Below, one piece after another: positions 35,305-44,964 of a DNA stretch of 58,074 nt. The stretch is from Acetobacter farinalis. Lineage in GTDB: Bacteria; Pseudomonadota; Alphaproteobacteria; Acetobacterales; Acetobacteraceae. The notes under the pieces are model-generated. The model had not been told where the DNA came from, did no database searches, and was given only the letters and a program-made list of their open reading frames with translations. The DNA lies in the NCBI RefSeq assembly GCF_011516935.1, contig NZ_WOTF01000014.1, forward strand, positions 1-58,074, written 5' to 3'. The translations under genes were made by a program, and so were the position numbers. Each line of letters begins with the position of its first letter. The first letter of the stretch is position 1.

Positions 35305-36657
35305 TTACTGACAGAGAGCCGCTTCCATCCAGCTTGCGATGCCAAACAGGTGCTCGTCTCCAAGAGGGTGCCCCATTGCCATGAGCCCTACCGGTGCCGA
35401 GCCGTGTTCGTGGCAGGGCAGGCTGATGGCGCAGCGGTCAAGAAAATTGGTGATGGTCGGGTTACGCAGGAGCAGGAGATTGGTGGCGGTGTAGGTTTTG
35501 TCGTCCTGCAAGGCGTCGATACGGGGTGCGATAATGGGGGCAGTGGGCATCAGCACTGCATCGTACTGATCAAGTATTTCAGCGGCTTTTTTGATGAGTG
35601 CGCTGCGGCGCAGTCTGAGCGTGATGTAGTTCACGGCAGTTTGTTCCTTGCCGCGCAAAATCCGCTTCAGAACAAAGGGGTCATACAGATCTGCATGCTC
35701 TTCAATCAGCCGGGCGTGCCAGGTGAGAGATTCCGGCGCAGGGAAGCCGCCCAGCGCGTTGATTTCGGGAAGGGTATCCAGTTCCGGGAAGGAGAGATCC
35801 TTCAGAACGGCACCAGCCTGCTCCAGCCTGCGCAGGGCCTGTGCATAGGTCCGGGTGACAGTGTCATCCAGACCTTCCGTCACATAGGTGCGCAGAACAC
35901 CCAGACGCGGCGCGTTGGGCAGTGTGGCGTTGTGCAGGGTGATGGCTTGGCCGGACAAAGCCTGATCCGCAGCGCGGCAACAGGAGACCGTGCGGCCCAG
36001 ACTGCCAATGGAGTCCAGCGTGAAAGAGAGCGGGACGGTGCCTGCTGTGGAAATGCGGGAGGCAGTAGGTTTGTATCCCACAAGCCCGTTCAGGGCGGCG
36101 GGAATACGGCAGGAGCCGCCAGTGTCACTGCCAATGCCGATGGCGGCCATGCCATCACTTACGGAAATGGCGGCCCCGGAGGAAGACCCGCCCGGAATGC
36201 GGCGGTTCTGGCGGTCCCACGGGTTTGCGGGGGTGCCGGTATGCGGGTTGATGCCAACACCCGAGAACGCAAATTCGGTCATGTTGGTGCGGCCAACCGA
36301 AATCAGCCCGGCTTTGCGCAGGTTGGCAACGGCCGGGGCGTCCTGTGTTGCAGGGGCGGCCTGCTCCAGAACACGGGACCCCGCGCGGGTGACAGACCCG
36401 GCTTCATCAAGCAGGTCTTTGATGGAAACAGGCACGCCTGAAAGAGGAGGAACCGGAAGGCCCTGTTTGCGCTGGCGGTCGCTCTCATCCGCAGCCGCCC
36501 GGGCTGAGGCGGCATGAACGGCGACAAATGTGCGGGCCCCTTCACCATTCGGGTCCGCAATGCGGTGCAGCGCCTGTTCCACCAGATCCCGGCTGCGGAG
36601 CGTGCCGTCTGCCAGAGCCTGCGCCATGGAGAGAAGGGAGAGAGGGGCAGCACTCAT
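35305..36657 (-). CDS. Amidase signature-family amidase
   Basis: This 450-residue enzyme hydrolyses a carboxylic amide. The Ser-cisSer-Lys triad is visible: Lys in GVPVSIKDLLDEAG (near residue 79), cis-Ser in RIPGGSSSGAAISV, and nucleophilic Ser in GIGSDTGGSCRIPAALNGLVGYKPT. The sequence is close in style to GatA but lacks its length, and no gatB or gatC gene is adjacent, so a free-standing amidase is more likely. It is followed downstream by 500 bases of non-coding DNA. Confidence 0.88.
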   Translation of the reverse strand: MSAAPLSLLSMAQALADGTLRSRDLVEQALHRIADPNGEGARTFVAVHAASARAAADESDRQRKQGLPVPPLSGVPVSIKDLLDEAGSVTRAGSRVLEQAAPATQDAPAVANLRKAGLISVGRTNMTEFAFSGVGINPHTGTPANPWDRQNRRIPGGSSSGAAISVSDGMAAIGIGSDTGGSCRIPAALNGLVGYKPTASRISTAGTVPLSFTLDSIGSLGRTVSCCRAADQALSGQAITLHNATLPNAPRLGVLRTYVTEGLDDTVTRTYAQALRRLEQAGAVLKDLSFPELDTLPEINALGGFPAPESLTWHARLIEEHADLYDPFVLKRILRGKEQTAVNYITLRLRRSALIKKAAEILDQYDAVLMPTAPIIAPRIDALQDDKTYTATNLLLLRNPTITNFLDRCAISLPCHEHGSAPVGLMAMGHPLGDEHLFGIASWMEAALCQ

Positions 36658-36738
36658 GGCGAGGGGACTCCGGTTTGTTTTACGGCCTGCTTCAGCGTTC
36701 CGGCGTGCTGCGGGCCGGGGTTTGTCGCGTGTCTGCTC

Positions 36739-37521
36739 TCAGGCTGTGGCAGGCAGGTCTTTCAGGGTAACAATCAGGGGGACATGGTCTGAAGGACGTT
36801 CCAGCGCACGTTCTTCCCTGTCGGGCCAAGCCGTTATCAGCCGTTCGGCCACGCGGGGGGAAAGCAGGGCGTGGTCAATCCGCAGGCCGCAGTCACGCTG
36901 CCAGGCTCCTGCCTGATAATCCCAGAATGTATAGGCGGTGCCGCTCGGGTGCAGGGCGCGCAGGGCGTCAGTCAGCCCCAGCCATAACAGCCGCCGCCAG
37001 GCAGCCCGGCTTTCGGGGCGGACAAGGGCATCGTCCGGGCCAAGTGCGCCGGGGGCGCAATCTTCCGCTGTGGGGCAGACGTTATAGTCTCCGGCCAGCA
37101 CGAAATCGGTTTCGGTAGTCAGAAAAGCTTTGGCTCGGCGGGCGAGGGCGTCAAAAAAGGCCAGCTTGGTCGCATAGCCTTCTTCCCCGCCGGAGTTGCC
37201 ATTGGGCAGATAGAGGTTCCCCAGCGTGATGCCCTGCGTGCGGATTTCAACATAACGGGCTGCCGGATTTTCAAAGCCGGGGAGGTGATCTGTGGTGGTT
37301 TCAAATGCACCCCGCACCAGAGTGGCGACCCCGTTATAGGATTTCTGCCCCACAACCGCACATTCATACCCGGCGGCGCGGAAGGCTTCAGCAGGGAACT
37401 GCTCTGTCTCGCATTTGATTTCCTGCAGCATCAGCACATCTGGTGTGTTGCGGTGCAGCCAGTCCAGAATCAGGTCCTGCCGCTGACGGACGGAGTTGAC
37501 GTTCCAGCTTGCGATTTTCAT
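36739..37521 (-). CDS. xthA: Exodeoxyribonuclease III
   Basis: This 260-residue metal-dependent AP endonuclease and 3'-exonuclease takes part in base-excision repair. Family blocks are MKIASWNVNSVRQR at the N-terminus, LMLQEIKCE (metal-binding Glu), YNGVATLVR, VLAGDYNVCPT (catalytic Asp-x-Asn) and PSDHVPLIV (catalytic His). ATG 37521 overlaps the stop of the preceding gene by four bases and matches the family start; the eight residues upstream are not conserved. Confidence 0.95.
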   Translation of the reverse strand: MKIASWNVNSVRQRQDLILDWLHRNTPDVLMLQEIKCETEQFPAEAFRAAGYECAVVGQKSYNGVATLVRGAFETTTDHLPGFENPAARYVEIRTQGITLGNLYLPNGNSGGEEGYATKLAFFDALARRAKAFLTTETDFVLAGDYNVCPTAEDCAPGALGPDDALVRPESRAAWRRLLWLGLTDALRALHPSGTAYTFWDYQAGAWQRDCGLRIDHALLSPRVAERLITAWPDREERALERPSDHVPLIVTLKDLPATA

Positions 37522-37889
37522 GCGACGGAAAAGCTTGTGCCGCACCCGCAGGAAGACGCCGCATTGGGGTTGTTGACCGTAAAATGCGCGCCCATCAGCT
37601 TGTCCGCAAAATCCAGTTCCGCACCGGCCAGCAGGTCCAGACTGACGGGGTCAACCACAACCAGAGCATCGTCCTTTTCCAGCAGGATGTCGTCTGGCGC
37701 GATGTCTGTCTTGTCAATCAGTCGGAACTGATACTGAAAGCCATTGCACCCCCCGGCTTCCACCGCCACGCGCAGGGCGGCGGGCGGAGCCTTTCCTTCC
37801 GCGGGAGCGGAAGCGGTGCGTGTGGCAATCACACGGGCAATGCGCGCGGCTGCGGCATCGGAGACAGAGAAGGGCAGGGGCTGGGTCAT
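37518..37889 (-). CDS. erpA: Iron-sulfur cluster insertion protein, ErpA/IscA type
   Basis: This 123-residue A-type carrier delivers Fe-S clusters to target proteins. The three conserved cysteines are Cys48 in EAGGCNGFQYQF and Cys114/Cys116 in ASSCGCGTSFSV. The rest follows the HesB/YadR/YfhF family. It is translationally coupled to xthA. The ErpA label over IscA rests on lack of an isc cluster nearby and is less firm than the family. Confidence 0.88.
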   Translation of the reverse strand: MTQPLPFSVSDAAAARIARVIATRTASAPAEGKAPPAALRVAVEAGGCNGFQYQFRLIDKTDIAPDDILLEKDDALVVVDPVSLDLLAGAELDFADKLMGAHFTVNNPNAASSCGCGTSFSVA

Positions 37890-38036
37890 GCTTTTCAGAT
37901 AGCGTGTGTCGGGCCCGGTTTGAAGGGGCAGCAGGGGGATGCATGGTCAATTTTCACGCAATCGCCTAATGTATGGGGCGTATGCGGGTGTGTGGCGTCT
38001 CACGGCCTGCGTCAGAGGAGCAGGACCGGAAGAGTG

Positions 38037-39230
38037 ATGGGATTACAGGCCGCCGCACAGATGTCTCTCGCCCCCTATGCCGTGCAGATGGCGCCGGGGC
38101 GTGGCCGCCGCTTGCATGCGGAGGAGGAATCTCTCACCCGCTCGCCCTGGCAGCGTGACCGGGACCGTGTGGTGCATTCCTCCGGGTTCCGCCGCCTGCA
38201 GTATAAAACGCAGGTCTTCATCAATCATGAAGGGGATTTTTTCCGCACCCGGCTGACCCATTCTCTGGAGGTGGCGCAGGTTGCACGCTCCATGGCGCGG
38301 TATTTGCGGCTGGATGAGGATCTGACCGAGGCCGTGGCGCTGGCGCATGATCTGGGGCACACGCCGTTTGGCCATGCGGGGGAAGAAGCCGTGGCCGCCC
38401 TGATGCAGCCCTGGGGCGGGTTTGACCATAACACGCAGGCGCTGCGGCAGGTGACCTTGCTGGAGCGGCGCTATCTGGCGTTTGATGGTCTGAACCTGAC
38501 ATGGGAAACACTGGAAGGGCTGGCCAAACATAACGGGCCGGTGCGTAACCCCTCCGCCCGCCTGCGGGAGGTGGATGCGCAGTGGCCTCTGGACCTTGGA
38601 ACCTATGCCTCGGCGGAAGCGCAGGTGGCCGCACTGGCCGATGATATCGCCTATCATGGGCATGATCTGGATGATGGTGTGAAATCCGGCCTGCTCTCGC
38701 TGGATGATCTGGTGGATGTTCCGCTGGTGGGGGAAGCGCTGAGCGAGGCCCGCAGGCTGGCGGCTGATCTTCCCTCCGGCACGCCGCACACGCAGCAGCG
38801 TATCCGGCATGAAATGGTGCGGCGGGTTATTCACGCCCTGACAACGGATGTGCTGGTGTGCTCCCGCAGGCGGCTGGCCGAACTGGCTCCTCAGAGTGTG
38901 GAGGACATCCGTCAGGCGTCTGAGCCGGTTGTGGCGTTCAGCCCCGGCATGGCGGAGGCCAACAAGGGGATCAGGAAATTCCTGTTCGCAAAGCTTTATC
39001 GCCACTGGCGGGTCAACCGCATGACGTACAAGGCGAAGCGTGTGACAGAGGAACTGTTCACCATTCTGGTGGAGTCGCCCAGGCTGCTGCCGGATAGCTG
39101 GCGCGAACCCGCACTGGCGGGGGATGAGGCCGGATTACGGCGCACTGTGGCCGATTATGTTGCCTCAATGACGGATCGATACGCGATGGAAGAACATCGC
39201 CGGTTGACTGATCTGTCCATAGCGGGCTGA
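38037..39230 (+). CDS. dgt: dGTPase-like HD-domain triphosphohydrolase
   Basis: This 397-residue enzyme removes triphosphate from deoxynucleotides. Family features are RSPWQRDRDRVVHSSGFRRLQYKTQVF, then the HD metal site in RTRLTHSLEVAQ and ALAHDLGHTPFGHAGE, with a later Asp in ALADDIAYHGHDLDDG. The C-terminal part (YKAKRVTEELF) is helical. This is the type 2 subfamily found in alphaproteobacteria, which often precedes argS as it does here by 39 bases. ATG 38037 follows GGAAGAG. Confidence 0.93.
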   Translation: MGLQAAAQMSLAPYAVQMAPGRGRRLHAEEESLTRSPWQRDRDRVVHSSGFRRLQYKTQVFINHEGDFFRTRLTHSLEVAQVARSMARYLRLDEDLTEAVALAHDLGHTPFGHAGEEAVAALMQPWGGFDHNTQALRQVTLLERRYLAFDGLNLTWETLEGLAKHNGPVRNPSARLREVDAQWPLDLGTYASAEAQVAALADDIAYHGHDLDDGVKSGLLSLDDLVDVPLVGEALSEARRLAADLPSGTPHTQQRIRHEMVRRVIHALTTDVLVCSRRRLAELAPQSVEDIRQASEPVVAFSPGMAEANKGIRKFLFAKLYRHWRVNRMTYKAKRVTEELFTILVESPRLLPDSWREPALAGDEAGLRRTVADYVASMTDRYAMEEHRRLTDLSIAG

Positions 39231-39269
39231 AAACGCGGTTCTGTCGCTTTCTTTTGGGATCTTGAGTTC

Positions 39270-41057
39270 ATGTCAGACTGTTTGTTCCAGCGTTATCGTC
39301 ACCACGTCCTGGCCGCCGTGCGGGAAATGCTGCCTGAGGTGCCGGAAGAAACGCTGGCGCGCGTGGAGGTTACCCCTGCGCGTGACCTCTCCCATGGAGA
39401 TATGGCGACCAACGCGGCGCTGCTGCTGGCCAAGGTGGCTGGCCGCAAGCCGGCTGATATTGCGGCGGAGCTTGTAACCGCGCTGGAAAAGGTTGAGGGC
39501 GTGGCCCGTGTTTCCGCCGCCGGGCCGGGCTTTGTGAACATGACGCTGACACCGGACGTGCTGCGCGCCACACTGCCGGCAGTGCTGAAGGCGGGTGAGC
39601 GCTATGGCGAGTCCAACGCTGGCGCCGGGCTGCGCGTGAATGTGGAATATGTTTCCGCCAACCCCACCGGCCCGATGCATGTCGGCCATTGCCGCGGGGC
39701 CGTGGTGGGGGATGCGCTGGCCAACCTGATGGCCAAGGCGGGATTTGCCGTCACCAAGGAATTCTACATCAATGATGCCGGGGCGCAGGTGAAGGCGCTG
39801 GCATGGGCCGTATACTGGCGCTACCTGCAGGCGCTGGGCACCACGGTGACGGAGGAGGCGTTTGACGCCCTGACCCCCACCGGCCTGCAATATCGCGGTG
39901 ACTATCTGATTCCGGTGGGTGAGGCTCTGGTTGAGCAGTACGGCGATAATCTGGCGGAACCCGGCGCGCTGCCCGCCCCGGAACTGACATGGCTTGATAC
40001 CGTGCGCGAATTTGCCGTGGCGCAGATGCTTGCAGCCATCAAGGAGGATCTGGCGGCGCTGGGCGTGCATCAGGATGTTTTCACATCCGAGGCGCAGGTG
40101 CTGCGTGATGGCGTGACCGATGCAGCCATCGAAACGCTGAACAAGCAGGGCCTGCTGTATGAAGGCGTGCTTGAGCCCCCCAAAGGCAAGCTGCCGGAGG
40201 ACTGGGAAGAGCGCGAGCAGCTCCTGTTCCGCTCCACGCAGTTTGGTGATGATGTGGACCGCCCGATGCGGAAATCGGACGGCACGAACACCTACTTCGC
40301 CAATGATATCGGCTGCCATGCAGACAAGGTGGCCCGTGGCGCGCAGATGATGGTGGATGTGTGGGGGGCGGACCATGGCGGGTATGTCAAACGCATGAAA
40401 GCCGCCGTCCGCGCGGTGACGCACGATACCGTGCCGCTGGAAGTGGTGCTGTGCCAGATCGTGCATATCCTGCGTGATGGCCAGCCGGTCCGGATGTCCA
40501 AGCGTGCGGGCACGTTTGTCACGCTGCGCGACCTGATTGATGAAGTGGGCAAGGATGCCGTGCGCTTCACCATGCTCACGCGCAAGAGCGATGCCCAGAT
40601 GGAGTTTGATCTGGATCTGGTTGTGGCGCAGAAGCGCGATAACCCGGTCTTTTACGTGCAGTATGCCCATGCGCGGTGCCGCTCCGTTCTGCGGTCTGCT
40701 CAGGAGGATGGCTCTTACGGTGCCGTGACGGCTGAGGCTCTGGCGGGTGTGCCGCTGGGCCATCTGGAGTCCGAGGCAGAAATGGCTCTGGTGCGGCGCA
40801 TGGCGGAATGGCCTCGGCTGGTGGAAGCCGCGGCTCTTGCGCGGGAGCCGCATCGCGTGGCCTTCTATCTGGCGGACCTGGCGGGTGATTTCCACGCGCT
40901 GTGGAACCGTGGGCGGGATGATGCGTCTCTGCGCTTTCTCCAGCCCGACGCCCCGGAAGCCACGCGGGCACGGCTGGCGCTTGTTGCTGCAACAGCAACA
41001 GTGATCCGGTCCGGGCTTGCTGTCATGGGTGTGGAACCTGTGGAGGAGATGCGCTGA
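39270..41057 (+). CDS. argS: Arginyl-tRNA synthetase
   Basis: This 595-residue class I synthetase has an N-terminal Add-1 domain (about 1-100), the HIGH-type motif in NPTGPMHVGHCRGAVVGD near residue 132, and the KMSKS-equivalent VRMSKRAGTFVTL near 408. An anticodon-binding DALR domain (about 470-595) ends in GVEPVEEMR. Its TGA overlaps the ATG of the SPOR gene by four bases (ATGA), so translation of the two is coupled. Confidence 0.97.
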   Translation: MSDCLFQRYRHHVLAAVREMLPEVPEETLARVEVTPARDLSHGDMATNAALLLAKVAGRKPADIAAELVTALEKVEGVARVSAAGPGFVNMTLTPDVLRATLPAVLKAGERYGESNAGAGLRVNVEYVSANPTGPMHVGHCRGAVVGDALANLMAKAGFAVTKEFYINDAGAQVKALAWAVYWRYLQALGTTVTEEAFDALTPTGLQYRGDYLIPVGEALVEQYGDNLAEPGALPAPELTWLDTVREFAVAQMLAAIKEDLAALGVHQDVFTSEAQVLRDGVTDAAIETLNKQGLLYEGVLEPPKGKLPEDWEEREQLLFRSTQFGDDVDRPMRKSDGTNTYFANDIGCHADKVARGAQMMVDVWGADHGGYVKRMKAAVRAVTHDTVPLEVVLCQIVHILRDGQPVRMSKRAGTFVTLRDLIDEVGKDAVRFTMLTRKSDAQMEFDLDLVVAQKRDNPVFYVQYAHARCRSVLRSAQEDGSYGAVTAEALAGVPLGHLESEAEMALVRRMAEWPRLVEAAALAREPHRVAFYLADLAGDFHALWNRGRDDASLRFLQPDAPEATRARLALVAATATVIRSGLAVMGVEPVEEMR

Positions 41058-42139
41058 TGAACGAAGACGATAAAGGGTCTTTTGACGACCGGATCAACCG
41101 TGCGCGGGAACGCATGAGCACGGATTATGCCGCCGCGCCGCCGCGCCGCGCCGCGGCCTCTGCCCCGGCAGCGGGGGGCGGCGTACTTGCCCAGCTTCTG
41201 AGCAGTGATGCCGGAACCCGCAGGCTGGTTTACGGTGCGGCGGGCCTTGGTGGCCTGCTGGTTCTGGGTATTGGCGGCTGGGCGCTGGTGGGGCACCACC
41301 AGAGCGGGATTCCCGTGCTGGGTCCGCCAGAAGTTTCCATGCGCACCAAGCCGGTTGATCCGGGTGGGATGCAGGTTGATGGCCTGAGCACGCCGGAAGC
41401 GGATGATGGGCAGGCACACCCCGTGCCCGCGCCGGAAAAGCCTGACCCGAGTGCCCTGGCGGCGCAGTATGGTCAGCAGGCCGCCAAAACGGCGGCAACG
41501 GAAGCACCGGCTCCGGGGAGTGCGGCTCAGCCTGCGGATCAGGCCAAAGCTGCAGCAGCTCCGGCTACCGGGCAGTCTGCCGGGCCGGAAGGGGCCGCGC
41601 CGGGAGGGACTGCCGCGCAGGCCACTCCGGCCACGCCAGAGGGCACCGCACAGACGGACGCCACGCAGCAGCCTGACAGCCTGCCGGACTCCAGCACGGG
41701 TGTTGCGGATGAGTCTGCCGCCGGAGATGTCGCCGCCAGCGCGCCCGCCGCAGCCCCCGCGGTTCCGGCCGCGAGCAAACCCGCGCCCAAGGTTGCGGCC
41801 AAAAAGGTGGCACCGGAGGCGGCTGAACCAGCCAGCCCGGCCACCAGTTCGGGCACCACCCAGCCTTCTGCCCCGGCCCCGGTTGCCAGAGCAGGTGGAA
41901 AATTCCGTGTTCAGCTGGCAGCGCTTCAGACAGAGGCGCAGGCCCAGCAGGAGTGGAGCCGCCTGAAAACGCACTACCCGACGCTGTTTGCGGACCGCAC
42001 ACCGGTGATTGAAAAAGTGCAGCGCGATAATGCCGTGTTCTACCGCCTGCGGGTGAGCGGATTTGGCTCTGTGGCGGAAACGCGCAGTTTCTGCAGTGCT
42101 GTGCGGGAGCGCGGGCTGGGCTGCACACAGGTCCATTAA
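41057..42139 (+). CDS. SPOR-domain envelope protein
   Basis: This 360-residue protein has a short cytoplasmic head, a single transmembrane helix (LVYGAAGLGGLLVLGIGGWAL, about 56-76), and a 180-residue Ala/Pro-rich periplasmic linker. The C-terminal SPOR domain (about 282-360) reads GKFRVQLAALQTEAQAQQEW and FYRLRVSGFGSVAETRSFC. SPOR domains bind denuded septal peptidoglycan. The position between argS and scpA is common in alphaproteobacteria. A cell-division role is inferred from the domain. Confidence 0.88.
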   Translation: MNEDDKGSFDDRINRARERMSTDYAAAPPRRAAASAPAAGGGVLAQLLSSDAGTRRLVYGAAGLGGLLVLGIGGWALVGHHQSGIPVLGPPEVSMRTKPVDPGGMQVDGLSTPEADDGQAHPVPAPEKPDPSALAAQYGQQAAKTAATEAPAPGSAAQPADQAKAAAAPATGQSAGPEGAAPGGTAAQATPATPEGTAQTDATQQPDSLPDSSTGVADESAAGDVAASAPAAAPAVPAASKPAPKVAAKKVAPEAAEPASPATSSGTTQPSAPAPVARAGGKFRVQLAALQTEAQAQQEWSRLKTHYPTLFADRTPVIEKVQRDNAVFYRLRVSGFGSVAETRSFCSAVRERGLGCTQVH

Positions 42140-42151
42140 AGGCAGACAGTA

Positions 42152-43234
42152 ATGGATGCCGCACAGCCGTCTTCCAGCAGGCCGGAGGGGCCAGACAGGA
42201 ATGCACCGGGGCCTCTGCCGGATCAGGCAGAGGCGGCTGGTGCTGCCCCACCTGTGTCTGAGGCGGAAGGCGGCGTGCCGCGTGTCCCCCTGCTCTCACT
42301 GGATGGGTTTGAAGGGCCGCTCGATCTACTGCTGGATCTGGCCCGTGCGCAGAAGGTTGATCTTGCCCGTATTTCCATTCTGCAACTGGTGGAACAGTAT
42401 CTCGCCGTTGTGGAATCGGCCCGCAAGGTCAGGCTGGAACTGGCGGCGGACTGGCTGGTTATGGCGGCCTGGCTGGCCTGGCTGAAATCCCGCCTGCTGC
42501 TGCCTGCTGAAGATGAGCTTGCGGCGGAGGGGGAAGACGCTGCCGAACTTCTGCAGGAACGGCTGATAGAGCTGGCCTGCATGACCGAACTCGCTCGCTG
42601 GCTGGATGTCCGCCCCCGTCTGGGGCGTGATGTGTTTGCCAGAGGCGAGGGCGAAACACTGATTGAAATTGACCGCTCCGGTCTTGCGCTGGACATGCCG
42701 CAACTCATGCGGGCCTACATGGCGGCCATGCGCCGCACAGCGCGCAAACGCATTTATGCCCCCCGCACCATACGGTTCTGGACGGTGCAGGATGCGCTGT
42801 CCCGCCTGACACGCCTGCTGGGCAAAACCCCGCCGGGCTGGAACAGTCTGGACGCGTTCCTGCCCGAACACCTGCCGGAAGAAGGCGTGGGGGAAGAGGC
42901 TGTGCGGCAGAGGCGCGCAGCTGTGGCGGGCACGCTCATCGCCGGGCTGGAACTGGCCAAGAGCGGGCGGCTGGAACTGCGGCAGGACGAAACATTCGGC
43001 AGGATCATGCTGCGCCCGCATGAGGGCGATGCCTCTGAGCTGGACGAGCATGAGGTGCCGGACGGGCACGAACTGTTGGACGAGCATGAACCTGGTGCGG
43101 ATGTCTCCCGGCAGGCCAGCGCACACCCGCAGGGTGGGGCAGGCCCGGATACGGGTGAAGACCCGGCCCGCACGGCACAGCAGAAAAACAGAACCGGGCG
43201 CAAGGCGCTCCGTTCTGGCAGGGAGAGCGCATGA
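42152..43234 (+). CDS. scpA: Segregation and condensation protein A (kleisin)
   Basis: This 360-residue kleisin bridges SMC heads in chromosome condensation. The N-terminal kleisin domain reads DGFEGPLDLLLDLARAQKVDLARISILQLVEQYL, then LAADWLVMAAWLAWLKSRLLLP. The C-terminal winged helix spans about 215-285. An extra 45-residue acidic/proline-rich head and a long polar tail (about 290-360) go beyond the usual length. Its stop overlaps scpB by four bases. Confidence 0.92.
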   Translation: MDAAQPSSSRPEGPDRNAPGPLPDQAEAAGAAPPVSEAEGGVPRVPLLSLDGFEGPLDLLLDLARAQKVDLARISILQLVEQYLAVVESARKVRLELAADWLVMAAWLAWLKSRLLLPAEDELAAEGEDAAELLQERLIELACMTELARWLDVRPRLGRDVFARGEGETLIEIDRSGLALDMPQLMRAYMAAMRRTARKRIYAPRTIRFWTVQDALSRLTRLLGKTPPGWNSLDAFLPEHLPEEGVGEEAVRQRRAAVAGTLIAGLELAKSGRLELRQDETFGRIMLRPHEGDASELDEHEVPDGHELLDEHEPGADVSRQASAHPQGGAGPDTGEDPARTAQQKNRTGRKALRSGRESA

Positions 43235-44148
43235 ACGAGGAACCGGACATGAGGCCGCAGGACGGCCAGACCGGGCACACCCCGGCCCCGCAGCCAGAGG
43301 CGCTGGTGGCCTCGGCTGAGCAGTCTGCGGGGCCAGTGCCTGCTGTGCCGGAGGATGCGGTGCGGCTGGCGGAAGCGCTGATTTTTGCGGGAACGGAGCC
43401 GGTCAGCCTGCGCCGTCTGGCGGAACTGCTGGAAGCCCGAAATCTGGTGCCCGATGGTCTGGAGGATATGGGGGCGTTTGTCGCGGCGGTTATGGCGGCT
43501 CTGGTGGCACGCTATGACGGGCGTGGTGTGATGCCGGTGGAGGTGGCCGGAGGCTGGCAGTTCCGCACCGCCCCGGATCTGGCTCCGGCGCTCACGCGTG
43601 TGCTGGAAAAACCGCGCCGCCTGCCACGGGCCGTGATGGAAACGCTGGCCATTATTGCGTATCACCAGCCCTGCACCCGTGTGGAAATTGAAGAAATCCG
43701 GGGTGTCAGCCTTGGTCAGACCGTGCTGGATACGTTGATTGAAGCCTCTCTTGTGGCCCCGCGCGGGCGCAAGGAAGTGCCGGGCCGCCCGGTGCTGTGG
43801 GGGACAACGCCGGATTTCCTCCGGCATTTCGGCCTGCGTGCCCTCTCGGACCTTCCCCGGCGGGAAGAACTTCTGGTGGATGTGCCGGATACGCTGACAT
43901 CGGGCAGAAAATCCGCGCAGTCTGCGGAGGAGGCCATGGGGCAGGACGGTGCACAGGAGGCTGATCAGGAGGCCGGAAGCGCGCATTCGGAAGAAGAGCG
44001 CGCGCCGGAAGATGATACCCTTACAGAAGAGGTGCGTGCTGATCCTGATCTGACCCCGGCAGAGGATCCAGTGGAGGATGAGGCACCCGCACCCCGGCCA
44101 GAGAGCAATGAGGGCGCGGGAGTGGTTTCCGAGCCGGAGCGGTCGTGA
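43231..44148 (+). CDS. scpB: Segregation and condensation protein B
   Basis: This 305-residue partner of ScpA consists of two winged-helix domains (about 45-215): RLAEALIFAGTEPVSLRRLAELL, then RAVMETLAIIAYHQPCTRVEIEEIRGVSLGQTVLDTLIEASLV and the PGRPVLWGTTPDFLRHFGL turn. An acidic, low-complexity tail of about 75 residues follows, not needed for the fold. It is coupled to scpA by a four-base overlap. Confidence 0.93.
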   Translation: MNEEPDMRPQDGQTGHTPAPQPEALVASAEQSAGPVPAVPEDAVRLAEALIFAGTEPVSLRRLAELLEARNLVPDGLEDMGAFVAAVMAALVARYDGRGVMPVEVAGGWQFRTAPDLAPALTRVLEKPRRLPRAVMETLAIIAYHQPCTRVEIEEIRGVSLGQTVLDTLIEASLVAPRGRKEVPGRPVLWGTTPDFLRHFGLRALSDLPRREELLVDVPDTLTSGRKSAQSAEEAMGQDGAQEADQEAGSAHSEEERAPEDDTLTEEVRADPDLTPAEDPVEDEAPAPRPESNEGAGVVSEPERS

Positions 44149-44286
44149 TAGATCTGCGGCCTCTGTGTGTGCATCCTGCTGCCCCGTTCTTTCCGACAGG
44201 GGGCAGAGGGGGCTGCGCACGCAGGATGTGGCGTGGGGGAGAGGTGGTTCGTGCTCCTCAGGCTGTGCTGATGGGTGGTCCTGCCG

Positions 44287-44964
44287 ATGTTTGATTTTGC
44301 CTGGTCGGAAATTGCTTTGATAGGTGCTGTGGCCCTGGTGGTCATCGGCCCGAAAGACCTGCCTGTGGCGATCAAGGGTCTGGCGGGGTTTGTGAAAAAA
44401 GCCCGCAAGATGGCAAGCGAGTTCCAGTCTCATGTGGATGAGATGGTGCGTGAGGCCGATCTTTCTGAAGTGCGGGACCATGTGCGGGATCTGCGGAACC
44501 TGAACGTGCGCGGCCGCATCATGAAAGCCATTGATGGAGATGGCACGCTGGCGCGGTCTTTTGAGGAACCGCCCGGTGTCCGCCCCGCTGGCCCCCGTGC
44601 GCTGGATGCGCCAAAGCGTTCGGCGGAGTTTTCAGGGGCGACGGGTGGGTCCACCGCCATGCTGGAAGAGCGCAGTGTGGGCCTTCCAAGCCTGCCCCCT
44701 GCTGTGGGAGGGGCTGAGTCCTATGCCGAACTCAATCCGCTTGTTGAAGATGAGGTGGTTGATGCCCCGGCGGAACTGCCCCCTGCGCATGTGCGGCGCA
44801 TTGTGCAGGAACGTGCGCGGATGTTCCCGCCCGCTATTTTACCCCCCGTGCGGCTGATGCACGGGCAACGCCGGGTCGCACCGGGGCCAGCCGTGCCGGG
44901 GCAGCCCGGTGCGGAAACACCTGCGCAGGGTGGTGAGGGTGCCGGGGCCGGGCACGGACTATGA
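44287..44964 (+). CDS. tatB: Sec-independent translocase protein TatB
   Basis: This 225-residue Tat component recognises twin-arginine precursors together with TatC. The N-terminal membrane helix with the family signature FDFAWSEIALIGAVALVVIG is followed by the PKDLPVAIKGLAGFVKKARKM amphipathic helix and a long proline-rich cytoplasmic tail. ATG 44287 places the helix at the very N-terminus. No tatA gene lies in the 138 bases before it, where it is often found. The TatB/TatA distinction rests on the FDxxWSE start and on the position before tatC. Confidence 0.88.
   Translation: MFDFAWSEIALIGAVALVVIGPKDLPVAIKGLAGFVKKARKMASEFQSHVDEMVREADLSEVRDHVRDLRNLNVRGRIMKAIDGDGTLARSFEEPPGVRPAGPRALDAPKRSAEFSGATGGSTAMLEERSVGLPSLPPAVGGAESYAELNPLVEDEVVDAPAELPPAHVRRIVQERARMFPPAILPPVRLMHGQRRVAPGPAVPGQPGAETPAQGGEGAGAGHGL

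Noticed and set aside
35305..36657. Assignment of the amidase as GatA of the tRNA amidotransferase
   Set aside because: No gatC or gatB is adjacent and the protein is shorter than typical GatA.
39273..40895. 540-codon minus-strand open frame
   Set aside because: Antisense to argS, which carries both class I signature motifs.
42754..44481. 575-codon minus-strand open frame
   Set aside because: Antisense to scpA, scpB and tatB; mixed composition and no family likeness.
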